Below are positions 9,974-20,931 of a stretch of 34,842 bases of DNA, one piece after another; within the stretch, counting starts at the first letter, position 1, and each line of letters starts with the position of its first letter. The DNA is from Macrocybe gigantea. Taxonomy: Eukaryota; Basidiomycota; Agaricomycetes; Agaricales; Callistosporiaceae. Location of the stretch: the NCBI GenBank assembly GCA_011319805.1, contig SJRY01000115.1:1-34842 (forward strand). Reading direction: 5' to 3'. The notes beneath the pieces are model-generated. The model saw nothing but the letters and a program-made list of their open reading frames with translations. It did not search any database and was not told the origin of the DNA. A program made the position numbers and the translations under genes.

Positions 9974-12900
9974 CTAAATGCAGCTTCGATTTGAGCACGT
10001 TTGGCAAAAAGGTAAGCCCTAATTGCTCGCGAAATTTTAGGTACTTGATTTGCGCCAAGTTCTTTGTGAACATGTCTGCAGGATTTTCATTCCCTGGAAT
10101 GAAGACTACTGAGACTTTTTCAACTTCAACACATTCGCGTATGTAATGATAGCGAATGTCTATATGTTTTGTTCATCTTTCTTGAACTGGATTAGATCCT
10201 ATAAAAATAGAACCTTGATTGTTGCCACAGATTGGCGTTTTAGATTCTTTAAATCCTAGTTCGGCGAACATTTGCTGAATCCAAACAACTTGGCGGCTAC
10301 AATCAGAGAGTGCCATGTATTCGGCTTCAGTGGAGGATAATGCCACTGTTTTTTGGAGTTGCGAATTCCAGCAGATTGTGGCATTGGCGAGTTTCATAAA
10401 GAAGCCTGTCGTGGATCGTCGCTTGATCGGGTCAGAAGCCCAATCAGAGTCGGTATATGCAATTAGTCCCTCATTTGAGGCACCATCAAAAGTCAATTGG
10501 TAATCAGGGGTACCAGCGAGATATCGCACAATGTACATTGTCCGATTAAGGTGTTCTTGCGAAGGGTTCGCAGAGAATTGTGACATTTTGATTACTGCAA
10601 AGGCTATGTCTGGCCTTGTACCGAGCATCAGATAAAGGAGCGATCCAATAACTGCTTGGTATTGCGATCAAAGTTCTGGGTTGATAGCCGCATTATTAGC
10701 TGTCGGTTGATAGCCAGCGGGTAAGGGGGTTGATGCGATCTTCGCATTCTCCATGCCGAAATGTTTAACGACCTTTCGGAGATAATCCTGTTGGTCGAGG
10801 ATGATCTTCTGACCATCACGTCTGATCTTGATGCCAAGGAATTCTTCAGCATCGCCTAGATCTCAGCATTCCCAGATCTTCATGAATTCGGACTTCTTCT
10901 TGGCTGCAAGTTTGCGGTCTGGGCCTAGGAAGAGTCCATCATCTACGTAGATTATGGCTATGACAAGTTTGGAGCCTTCTTTGTAGATGTATATATCAGC
11001 ATCAGTGTATAGGCATTTAAAGCCTAGTTTCACCATGGTTTTGTTAACTTGTTTCCACCAGGCGAGTGATGCTTGCTTAAGTCCGTAAAGCGCCTTTCTC
11101 AGTCGCAGGACTTTGTTCTTTAGAGCGCCTTTTAGCTGAAAGCCTGTTGGCTGCTCCATGTATATTTCTACTTCTAAATCACCATATAAGAAAGCAGTTT
11201 TGACGTCTAGGGCGAGAATAACCCAATTTTCGAGAGCTGCTATTGCAAGTATTATTCGCAAAGTCTCGTATCGGATGACAGGTGAGAAAATCTCATCATA
11301 ATCGATTCCCTCTTTCTGAGAGAAGCCTTTTGTGACTAAGCGCGCTTTCTTTCATCCGTCGCTTTTAATGGTGAAAACCCATTTATTTTTAATAGGTTTT
11401 CTGCCTTTCGGCAAGTCCACCAGTTCAAAGACCTTGCACTTTTCGAGTGACAACAACTCGTCGCGGCAAGCATCTTTCCATTCCTTCTTGAGCTGCTCTG
11501 GTAAGCGCTCTATATCGCCTATTGTTTGTGGAATTTCGCTATCGACTGGAAGTGCTTTAGAAAGCAAATAATTTGATAGCTCTACTCCCCCTTCCCGGAC
11601 TATTCAGGTAAGATCGGATCTAGTGTCCATATCAGGATCAATGTCCATATTTGGTGGAGAGTTGGCGATGGGTTCATCTTCTCAAGTCGGTCCGGGAACC
11701 GGTGCTTCTCGAGGTAGTTTGTCATTTTCGACATTCTTTCTCCAGAACCGTTGTCAGTTCATGTCTCGAAATTGTTCTGTTGGAGGGTGATCTCTATAGA
11801 CATTGCCTGGCCTTTTGGGCGGACGGATATCTCTCTGTGGTCTTTGTCTCGGAAGATTGCATATTGGTCGCCTAGGATCATTTAAGATATCAGCAGATTC
11901 GCGCAGGTCTCTGCGCCGACGCAATTCTTCTAAATCACCTTCGTGTGGTTCGAAGGGATTGGGATGTTGTTCAGGTTCCTGGATAGGTTCCTGGTTTCCC
12001 GGTAGAGGATTATCCGGAGCTTCTGCATTATCGTCATGCACATCAGCTTCTTTTTCTGAAGGGGGGTCACGTGGTCTATCACGAGTCTGACCATGATCTC
12101 GTGATCGTGATTCCGAAGGTGAAGGTGGATGAGGAGTTTCGGGATCATCGTTATTGTCGCCACCTGGTGGTGCGCCAGTCGATGGATCATAGTCGTCATC
12201 ATTGCTTCTGAAGTCGGGTGTCTGCGGATCTTCATGGTTGTATGTGGGGCAACACAGAAATAGTCTTTCGTCGAAGGTGGCCTTAGTTGCTTGGAAAAGC
12301 ACATTATTTGGCCGTCTCATGAAGAGATAACCTTCGCTGTTCGAAATGAACCCGAGGTGAATCATTAGTTCAGATCTCGGTGACAGTTTATTTTTCCATT
12401 GATCTTCATGAATGAAGACATAAGCGCCACAGCCTAGGACGTGAAGCTTCGAAACATCAGGTTTTTGGTTCGAGAATATTTCGTAAGGGGTTTTCCACTT
12501 CAAGCGGTGTGTGGGTGTACGATTGTAAACCTGCATTGCTTGAAAAATGGTGAATTGCCACCAAGAGGGCGGCAAACAAGCATGGAAGTGCATTGCTTGC
12601 GCCTTTTCCATTAACGTCCGATTTAGACATTCTGCTCGACCATTTTGTTGGTGCATGTAAGGCACCGAATATTCAATCTCAATTCCTTTGGATCGCATAA
12701 ATTCCTGAAGTTCTCCTGATATATACTCTCCCCCTTGATCAGAACGCCATCTTCTTACTTTAAGATTGTGTTGGGTTTCCATCCACGCTACAAATTCTTT
12801 GATGCGATCTTTCACTTCAGTTTTGTTTCGCAGGAGGCTAACCCAGGCGTAACTGCTATAGTCATCAAGGAAAGTAATTGTCCATTTGTATTTCCCATAG

Positions 12901-14899
12901 GACAATGTCGGGAATTCTTTTAAGTCTGAATGTATGAGCTCGCAAGGTGCGGTGGCTCTTTTCTCAGATTTGGAAAAATGCAGTGCAGGCATTTTGCCTT
13001 GTGCACATCCAGAGCAAGGTTGTTCGTCGACCTTTGGGATATTGAGATTTTTAGGAAAACCTCTAATTGCTTCGTCCATTTTAGTTAGGACAATCCTTGA
13101 AGGATGTCCCATCCGCTGGTGCCAAATATCATAAGTTGGCGTGGCAAGCGTAGTATACGTTGCCGTCATCTCTTGATCAGTTAAGATCTTGGTCTCGACT
13201 TCATAGATCGTATCCGGCCTTTTGGCTGGAAAAGCGATCATTTGTTGACGTCCATATTTGTAAAAGGCGATTCTATTGATATTGCCTAAAACATTTTGTT
13301 TTTGTTGGAGAAATTGTCCCATTGAGAGTAATCTCAGATTTGGATCTCCGAGCAGAAGGACAGGGTGTAGGCGCGTAATCTTTTCAGATATGCTGCCGTT
13401 TGTCTCATAAATCCTATGTTTTAAAAACACTATTCCATATCCCTCAATAGGAGTACGACCGTTTGCTGTTGCTGAATATTTTGGCTCGTCCCATCGGGTA
13501 AAAGCCGTGTAGTCATTTATATTTCCTGATATGTGTCCGGATGCACCAGAATCGACGATCCAGTATGAAAGGCCATTATCGGCACATTTCTTATACTGCT
13601 CACAATTACAAGGGTAAACATGATGTTTATTTAAATGTTCAGCATTACAAACTGCGTTATCTATGTAATTAGGTCACTGTATTGCCATGTTAGTTTGAAT
13701 GTGTGAGCAATCAGGAATGACATACTCGTCAGATCCCCAATCCAGCGGTTCTGATCCCAGCGAGACAGTTTCTTCATCTTTTTCCTTGATGATCTTCTTG
13801 AAGTGAAGTTTTTTGTAGACGCTTGTTTCAGTGTCTAGATCGTCAATCGTGCGTTTTGAAGAACCTTGAACGAATTCGCTTCGTTCGGTGATGCCTTCAA
13901 GTGTTTTGAGGTGCCCGATAGTGGGCGAAACATCAAGTCGGGTCGCGAGATTTCGCGTGGCATCATAGGTGGGATAGATGCCTTTCGGCATATTGGTTGG
14001 TTTGGCGCCAGAAAAGGTCTGGGCCGGGGGTCATGAAGGCGCTGGAGAACTCCAGCTGCAGCATCGGTCATCGGTAGTCGAACTACCGGTTCAGCAAAAT
14101 GGTGGTCATGGTCGTGTTCGTGCTCTGGGGCTTTGCCCTTTCCTTTTCCTCGTCTGCCTCGTTTCTTCTTTTTGTCGGCATTCTGGTCCGATGGTTTATC
14201 GGACTGTTTCTGTTGATTGTTGTTGTTCCACCAGCGAGGGTTAGAGCCTTTCGGCTTGACAGCAGACAATTTGTTTGCCTGATGTTTGTCTTTGGTGGTG
14301 GAAGTGGGATGCCGACATTGCCATTCGGCAACGATCGTGGAAGTAACAGCTGACCAGGTGAGATTACGCTCATCGGTCGAGGCAAGAATGGTCTGCACTA
14401 GGGAATCATACCCTTGCAGCAGAGCGGCAAGGAGAGTCATTATCTTAATGATCTCAGGAATCGCGATATTATTCGCGGCAAGGCGGGCATAGGCAGTCAC
14501 AAGACATTGGATCTCAACGTTGGGGTTTTGTTGACCTGAAATTTTGAAATTGAGGGTCTCTTTGTAATCAGCGAAAGTGATCGCTGGACCAGTAAGCGAA
14601 TATTTAGTTTGCAGTTCAGTCCAAAGCAAGGCAGCAGTGTTTGCCTGCGACAAATTAATGCTGGACTGAACCTGAGCAGTGGTCCTTAAGAGAATGTATC
14701 CCTGTGCAATCTCATTGTACTTATCCCATTCTCTGATCTCATTTATCTTAGAGTTGGTGGCTGTGGGAACAGGTCTCGTCCAAGTGCCTTCGGTAATACC
14801 CCAGGCACCCTGCGACATTAAGAGAGCTTTCATTTGGACCGACCAGGTCCTGTAGTTGGAGCCGTCAAGCATAGAAATGTCTTTTGCGAGGCTGGCCAT
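9974..14899 (-). pseudogene. Copia gag-pol polyprotein gene (interrupted by eight TGA and one frameshift)
   Basis: One long frame of about 1,640 codons. Gag starts at 14899 (MASLAKDISMLDGSNYRTW, UBN2-like copia Gag) and ends in a Lys/Arg-rich, His-Asp-rich region with no CCHC knuckle. Protease has DSGAS (13539-13553). Integrase has the HHCC zinc region and the D,D,E residues (HSDLKEF, RSDQGGEY, NGRAECLNRT). Reverse transcriptase has DVKTAFLYGDLEVEIYMEQP and YVDD (10938-10949). RNase H has YTDSDWASD and STEAEYMAL, and the tail reads HIDIRYHYIRE and NPADMFTKNL. In-frame TGA codons lie at 13674, 11754, 11682, 11604, 11352, 10863, 10668 and 10173 (lowest base); several stand where the family has Arg (KARLVTKGF, CxDLG, KHIDIRYH contexts). 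All fit CGA to TGA. Gag and pol frames differ by one base at the G5 run 14026-14030. This copy cannot make a full polyprotein as it stands. Confidence 0.93.
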
Positions 14900-15112
14900 A
14901 TCGATCGATTTCTAAAAGAAAGATCGTTAGCTTCATCTTGAGAAAGAGGCTTCCCGCGAAGGGTCGCTTATGTTTCTCGAAGTGAGGGATGGCGCATAGA
15001 GCTGCCAGGAATGATCGAGGAGTGGAAGCACTTCGCTCGACTCGAAAGTAGTCCTCTAAGGGCATGTTCCGGCTCAAGCAGTCTGCTGCAAGTTACTGCG
15101 CTGACCGCGAAC

Positions 15113-15126
15113 CAGGGCCCATAACC
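15113..15126 (-). other. Primer-binding site matching the anticodon arm of initiator tRNA-Met
   Basis: Directly next to the 5' LTR, the minus strand reads GGTTATGGGCCCTG. Its complement, CAGGGCCCATAACC, is the anticodon stem-loop of fungal initiator tRNA-Met (CAU anticodon inside GGGCCCAUAACC) and not the tRNA 3' end. Drosophila copia primes with a half-tRNA-iMet in the same way. Confidence 0.82.
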
Positions 15127-15435
15127 TGTTGAAACTGGACCCAAGCTAGGAAGCTCTTGAGCTAGAACGGACTACTTACATTAGTGGATTGTTGGAGGTT
15201 AGTCTTACTGCGTAGGCTTGGTTGAGTGAAACTCGGTTATAGGATTGGCATACTACATAGGACATATTTATACATATCTAAGTGGCGCACAGACCATCAG
15301 GGTTGAGGGTGCGCTCACTAATCCTAGTGATAATAGCGCAGGGTATGACTGAGCATACAGGCTGCGCTGTGAAGCCAAGAAAATTAGGGCAGAGGGAAAA
15401 TGGTAGGGTGCAGGGTTGCTGCCTCATTTTCAACA
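15127..15435 (-). repeat. 5' LTR of the copia element
   Basis: 309 bp, identical in layout to the left LTR. It should contain the promoter: TATAAATA occurs on minus at 15265-15272. Confidence 0.95.
15265..15272 (-). promoter_or_regulatory. Candidate TATA box in the copia 5' LTR
   Basis: TATAAATA on minus, about 165 bp into the LTR and about 140 bp before its inner end. The best TATA match in the LTR. No start site can be fixed from sequence. Confidence 0.5.
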
Positions 15436-15440
15436 TATCC

Positions 15441-15863
15441 CACTAATAACTTGACTATTGATCTTCCTCTTTGGTCCCACAGACAACGGTACCCTCCAAT
15501 GGCAGTCGACCAAAAAACCCGCCGCTGCATACACTTATTCTGCCACTTCAAGGCGAACGAAGGCTCGTATGACGACAGCGGTATGCATGTGCCCCCCTCC
15601 GTGCAAATTAGAGTATCGGTGGCATCATCGAAAAGACAAGCTGTGGCATGTATTTGAAAGTGAATCTGTCTGCGAACAATAAATGAGAGTCGCGTTTGAT
15701 TGACATGCCATCAGAATTTGATGTGCAACAAAGACTTTGACACTAGCAATGAAACTGACTGACTGACTGAATTCGGTGTTGCCAATTCACCACTGTGTTA
15801 CATAATCAGGTTCGTTTGCAGTGTTGAATATGAGAAAGGATATGCAATATCTTGAGCAGGACA
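15441..15863. other. Region between the copia element and the first orphan gene
   Basis: No recognised gene. Contains a short (CTGA)4 microsatellite at 15755-15770. Should include the promoter of the gene starting at 15864. Confidence 0.4.
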
Positions 15864-16761
15864 ATGTCGAAAATGGAAGACACTGAGTTTAAAAAAATCA
15901 AAAAGCAATATAAAGACAAGGGAATGATTAAATTAGCAGCAATGTACGTCTACTTCCCCGCAAGCATCATGTCAGTGAGTACAATTTTGCGATATCAGTG
16001 CACTAGATGAATGACGCCAGTAATAGAGCAAACGCCTGAGTAAAAAACGCACAGATCGAACGTTGATAGACGAATTTTATGGTGACGAACGCGTAAGTTA
16101 TAGTAGCATGCATAATTCCGCATTAATGCAAAAGATGGCAGTGCAACTTATGCAAAGATCATAATGCCACGTCTTGTCGCATTCATATTAACAAAATAGG
16201 ATGTAGTCTCTGCAGGCAACATCATAAAGAGCAGACCTGCACGGCGCGCATGCCCGACGATATTTCCGAGGAACCAAATGCAAATGTCATTCGCTCAACA
16301 CCTGTTCGTGAAAATACAAGTTCTAATATCAGTGAGGGCGACAATATAAACGATGACGTCCTGCGTTCGATAAAGGCAGAGGCCAAATACAAAAAATTTA
16401 AAGCCAGCAATCGCATGCCGAAAGATGAAGAAGCGTTAAAAATATGGGAACGGAAACACAAAAGCGCCGAGGTCGACTTGCTGGATTTAAAGGAGGTCGT
16501 AAAACACGAAAAGAGATGACTGGAATGCCTACAGAAACGCCAGCGCCAAAAACATACCGCACGGTTGGACAAAAAAATGATTGACGCAGTGGACAGAATA
16601 GAATTGGCACAGCTAGAGGTGGAAGTATGCCGGAAACGTGTCAAGAAGTTAGCGGAAGAAGTTATGTGGAGGTTGTATGTCATCAACGTACGTATTGCAT
16701 GCGCTGCCAAATTTACATACCTTTACAAGTTTTTTTTTGATAGGCCGACGACACTGATTGA
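15864..16761 (+). CDS. Orphan protein with a cysteine-rich zinc-finger-like motif and a charged coiled-coil tail
   Basis: Not recognised by name. Exon 1 starts at 15864 (MSKMEDTEFKKIKKQYKDKG). Splicing at GTGAGT and GTAAGT donors gives SKRLSKKRTDRTLIDEFYG, then a Cys/His cluster: CNLC, eight residues to another Cys, CSLC after IHINKIG, then HH and a last Cys. This spacing suggests zinc binding. The rest is acidic, then strongly charged with heptad-like helices (AEAKYKKFKASNRMPKDEEA, VDRIELAQLEVEVCRKRVKK), ending after a last intron at TGA 16759-16761. A TGA at 16517-16519 interrupts the helix in frame and is in a context that fits CGA to TGA; either the protein ends there or this copy is damaged. 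Lies convergent to the 17.3 kb gene. Function unknown; nucleic-acid binding is only a guess. Confidence 0.6.
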
Positions 16762-17255
16762 CAACAAAAGTTGTTGCTGTGGTATATTCATGTTCTGTCA
16801 ACAGATGCAGGAAAATAAATCGTTTTTGTTGTGTAGACCACACCTGCCTAGCCATGAGGCACCAGCTATGGATACACAACATTACTCTACATAGCTTGGT
16901 TTTCAATCCAGAATATTACAATGTATACATGGTTTTCCCAATTTGCGCACTACTACCTACATGTGCCAAGGCACTTCAGTGGCTTGTGAAATGTGAGAAT
17001 CAAATACATTATTCAGCACCCCACTTGCATACGAGTTTCTCTGTCGGTGCAGGCGACGCTTACTTTATAGAATGTCAATGGCTGGCAAAAAACAACTTGG
17101 TGCAAACACAAATGACATTCAACCTAAAGAGCGACGACATACTATAAGGACAGACGAAGGCATAGCAAAATGCACGAACAATACCAAAAAAAAAAGGAGA
17201 AGCAAATATCAGGAAAGAAATCATTTAGGAAAAAAATGCCATCCAATGACATGGC

Positions 17256-19897
17256 TTATTTTTTCGCTTTCTTGTCCTCCTTTTCCTCTTTATTGGCATT
17301 GCCTAGCAGGATGACGAACGCAGCATTGAGGGAAATGCCAGGGTCACCCGAGTTAGTTTCATAAGCAGACGGACAATATCCGACAACGACGAGAGAACCA
17401 AGGGGAAGTTCATTTTGATAAGTGGGCCAGTCGTGCATCGAAAGCTTGTGAAAATTGTCGTTGCTGAACATGAAACCGGGAGCACCGACATGCTTCCGGC
17501 CGTCGAACATGGGGACTAGTCAATTAGGTTAGCATATGCCATGTAAATACAAGCATAAATGCACTCCTTTCATTGACATAAAGGTTGGGCTTGAACAGAG
17601 GGGGTTCGTTTGAGGCACCTTCAGATGCGGTTTCTTCCATGGCAGTGTCATCATAGGGAGAATGCTCCTTAAGGTTCAAGAGAGGCACGGGGCTCTTTAG
17701 AGACTGCGACGCAGCAGAGGCGGTACTTTTCTTCTTGGGCGAGCTGATAGCCGAGGATTTTTTCGGTACCCTTTTCGGCTCTGTGCCTTTAAATTCTGAA
17801 GTTAATATGGTTAAAAAGTGAAGATTAGAACAAGATACCAAAGAGATGAAGAAGACATACTGGTGATGCGCGAACCCATAGCCAATCCGAGTTGCCCAAT
17901 GCAACTACCAGAGACACACCTGGGGTTACCAAAACGCTATTGATGAATGTAAACTCTCGATGGCAAAACTGTGCGTCAGGCAATATGGTGACGCAGAACT
18001 GATATCGCTGTTGAAAAGAGGGACGAGCGGTGTCCAAAAACGAACTGGTTACAACACCCAGCATTAAACTATATGCAATGCTGTTATCGTCAGCGACGTC
18101 CACGATGAGCCCGCCTTTGCCGATGCCAAAGTCATTTGGATCGCATCACCCGAAGTTATAAAACGGCGGGCTCGACTCCCACAACAACACTAAAGCAGCA
18201 GCACTGAACGTTAAATGTGAGCGAGTGACCATGCCTACTCGAGCAAGCAATCTAGCTCACCGTAGGACGATATATCCATAACATTTTAAGATGATATCGA
18301 TGTTGATATGAGCATCATTACCATTTCGACGGCCATAGCCATCGATCACATGAAACTGACTGAAAAACGAAAAAAAAGGGCATATCAGTATGCGACTCAC
18401 TATAGAAGTAGATACACTTACCCAATATCGGGCAATTTCTCGTATAACCCGAGGCTCTTGGCGAACTCAGTTTGCAATGAATCTTGCATCACATCCATAG
18501 GATCGGTGATGATGGTGGGTGCTGAAGGCTTCCAGTTATCATCGCCAACTATCAGGCTGCCATCCAAAAGGAGCTTGTCCAATTTGTCAAGGCCAGAAGG
18601 ACCCGCTGGTAGCAGAATCGTGTCAATAAACCGTTGCATGCTCCTACATTCAATTCAATAAGATCTGCACCTTTTTTGATGTTTTCAGCATTCGCCGGTT
18701 CCGTGTCGATGGCTACCCCATCACCAGTAATGGTGGCGGTTTCACTGACATCGCCGCTGTGACATTGCATCAATCAAACAATTTTAGAAAAAATCAACGA
18801 TAGATAGGTAGCATTAGACATACGATGAGACCATAAGGGTTGGCACCAACGACATAGGAGCATCTGCTAGCTCTGTACCCGCTTGAAGGGCACCCTTACT
18901 AAGATCAAACAATCATGAAAATGAGGGTTCGGTATATGTTAAGAACAATATACAAGAAGCTAGCACGTACCCAACTGGAGTTGGAGTAGGCATAACAGGA
19001 AGCGAAGACGGAGGAGGGGTGGATGGCAGAGATGTTGCTGGAACACCATCGGACGTTCTACATATATACGCACATCCATTTTCATTGAGGCCAATAAGCA
19101 AGCAAACGAATACGCACTCATATGTACTGATTTTGTCCATGACCAGTTTACCCTGCTTACGCATCGCAGACTTGAGTTTATTCCTACAAAATGATTATTC
19201 AGTGAGGTCGGTGAACTTTAAAAGAAAATATTACATATTGTACTCCAGAGATTTGGATGCACTGGATACAGGTGCGCTAGTAACAACGTTGGACGGCATA
19301 ATCTTAGGAGCGGCAGGCTTTGTTTTGCCCATTAATTCACTGTCGAAAGATGATGTCAGCTGCAATCAGCTAGTCATATGCAAATACTGAACATACGACA
19401 AGAGGCCAGGATTCTGTGTAAGTAGGGCTTGCAGCTGTGCGAGCGCTGCAGTGGCTGTGGTCTCTGAAGATGCAGGTTCATCATCATCATCAGCGTCGAG
19501 AACCTCAGCTCTACTCAAAGTTGTAACAAGAGTTAATGAAAAACGGCGACGACTTCTTATGCTTCCACATTATTCTTTTTCTTTTTGGCATCAGCAGATT
19601 GAATTCGCACCTGCTTTGTAGGAGAAGATGGTTGGTCGACGAGAAACCTATCAAAAACAACAGATCAAGTATGGTGTATAAGGCACAGGCGGTTAGTTCG
19701 ATGGATATACGCACATGTCTCCGTCGGTGGAACCATCTGCAGCATCGGCAGGTCTTTTACTGAATAAATGTTTAGATGCACAATTACGGCCGTTGATGTT
19801 GTGAAACACCTAGACGTCGAAAGGGAACGAATTTGAGATGGGCAAGACGGTAGGCTGCACACCTTTTCACATTAGACCTGGAACCTTTCGGTGGCAT
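17256..19897 (-). CDS. Multi-exon orphan protein with low-complexity N-terminus and a C-terminal VVVGY domain
   Basis: Function unknown. The start at 19897 gives MPPKGSRSNVK, spliced to SKRPADAADGSTDGDM, then FLVDQPSSPTKQVRIQSADA, an acidic segment (AEVLDADDDDEPASSE) with an Ala/Gln helix ALAQLQALLTQNPGLLS, a Pro-rich linker (LPSTPPPSSLPVMPTPTP), and a helical part with RFIDTILLPAGPSGLDKLDK. A basic Ser-rich piece with KRVPKKSSAISSPKKK follows. The last exon holds MFDGRKHVGAPGFMFSNDN and PLGSLVVVGYCPSAYETN, ending ISLNAAFVILLG and a Lys-rich tail, stop TAA 17256-17258. At least nine short introns. The N-terminal layout suggests a nuclear protein. The gypsy LTR begins only 15 bp upstream of the start codon, so the native promoter is now beyond 26420. 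I have an impression of multicopy relatives in other agaricomycetes but no search result. Confidence 0.62.
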
Positions 19898-19912
19898 GGT
19901 AGGGCTGGCAAT

Positions 19913-20231
19913 TGTTACAGACGCTGCCCAAAGGACTATTCATTTTCTTATCTTATCTTTCCCACATCCCTTATCTCCCCATCATGCTGCGCAGCACGCA
20001 GCCATCGAGTCATCCCACTTCCCTAGTCATCCTGAGTCATCTCCTTCCAGTCTTACTCATCCGCAGTCCACAGCATTGCGCAGCCCATGGTCCGTGCTCG
20101 AGTACTGTAATGTATATAAGGACTCCCAGATGTACCAGTAGCGCTAGGCTTAATATTCCTTTTGCCATCATCTCAAGACCACTCTCGCACTTAGTCTGCC
20201 CGAGTCCTTCTGAGATTCGTCTAGCCTAACA
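19913..20231 (+). repeat. 5' LTR of the gypsy element
   Basis: 319 bp, TG...CA ends. Differs from the 3' LTR at CA/TG near the start (19918-19919), a C-run one base shorter, and an ACG/GCA pair near 19995. Holds a TATA box and the predicted RNA start. Confidence 0.95.
20113..20156 (+). promoter_or_regulatory. LTR core promoter: TATA box and predicted RNA start
   Basis: TATATAA at 20113-20119, followed 33 nt after its first base by AGGCTTAATAT (20146-20156). This 11-mer is the exact reverse complement of the primer-binding site, so the RNA 5' end is predicted at 20146, the normal TATA-to-start distance. Confidence 0.78.
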
Positions 20232-20233
20232 AG

Positions 20234-20244
20234 ATATTAAGCCT
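20234..20244 (+). other. Self-priming primer-binding site
   Basis: ATATTAAGCCT begins two bases after the LTR and pairs over all 11 nt with AGGCTTAATAT at the predicted RNA 5' end. Established for Tf1 of fission yeast: the first 11 nt of the mRNA fold back as primer after cleavage. No match to a tRNA 3' end was seen. Confidence 0.8.
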
Positions 20245-20276
20245 CGTCGAGACTCGCTCAGACTCACACACACACC

Positions 20277-20894
20277 ATGTCACACTTTATCAAAGACTTG
20301 ATCAACATTCGACGACAAGCAGTCGCCGACCCAGCGAGCACTAGCACGAGCGATGAGAGCACTTGGCTCAGAGAAGTAGACCAGACATTGCAGTCCATGC
20401 CATTCGCAGAGACAGTCCACGCCACCTGCAGAGACACCAGCAATCCAAACAAACGAAAGAGAGAGCGCACGCCTACACCAAGTAGCGACGACGAAGAACA
20501 GGCATTTCTGAGAGAGTTTGCCTTCACCACCACAGACGAGCCCGCTGAGATCCTCAGCGAGGGAGCAGCACAACTCATTGCAGAACTCTTCCTAGAAGGA
20601 GAATATGGGATAAGCCCAGAAGAGCTGTGGTCAGACCAGAATCTTCTTGCCGAAGAAGAGGATGAACCCATCCGCAAGAAAACAAGAGAAGAACGAACAC
20701 AAGCCCGAGACTTTAGGTGACAACAGATTGAGAACTATAATCGCCGAACACAGGAGGAAGACATACTGATACAGAGAGGGCATGATGCACAGAGCGTATG
20801 ACAGAACCAACGAGAACGACACCAGAGTCAAGGACACACAGGAACGAAACCGCCGAACCCCTTCAGAGGACCGATCCGCCGAAGCACTGCATAA
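20277..20894 (+). pseudogene. Gypsy ORF1: accessory acidic protein upstream of gag
   Basis: About 205 codons from ATG at 20277 to TAA at 20892-20894, before the gag start at 20932. Not a recognised Gag domain. Features: Ser/Thr-rich N-terminus, a basic patch NPNKRKRERTPTPSSDDEE that looks like a nuclear localisation signal followed by phosphorylatable acidic residues, a helical acidic middle (EEEDEPIRKKTREERTQ), and an Arg/Gln-rich end. Two in-frame TGA (20718, 20799) fit CGA to TGA. Its purpose is unknown; it may be a separate leader protein or an N-terminal Gag extension in an intact relative. Confidence 0.6.
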
Positions 20895-20931
20895 GGAAAG
20901 AATCACACCACCGTGGCGAAAGTAAGCAACA

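Larger units (their letters stand above)
9656..15435 (-). mobile_element. Ty1/copia LTR retrotransposon, complete structure, coding region with eight stops
   Basis: 5,780 bp bounded by two near-identical LTRs starting TGTTGAAA and ending TTTCAACA. TATCC precedes (9651-9655) and follows (15436-15440) the element, a perfect 5-bp target duplication. The internal region on minus has, in copia order, gag, protease, integrase, reverse transcriptase and RNase H, with a primer-binding site beside the right LTR and a purine tract beside the left LTR. Transcription therefore runs right to left. The LTR pair differs by about six transitions and one indel over 309 bp, so the insertion is fairly recent. 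Confidence 0.96.

Noticed and set aside
13978..14492. Three overlapping plus-strand frames opposite copia gag
   Set aside because: They lie antisense to the Lys/Arg- and His-rich end of Gag and follow from its codon bias.
9974..14899. TGA recoded as arginine in the copia element, because all eight in-frame stops are TGA
   Set aside because: Host genes in the window use TGA as a normal stop (7174, 28530), and the gypsy element also has TAG and TAA. C-to-T change at CGA explains the pattern more simply.
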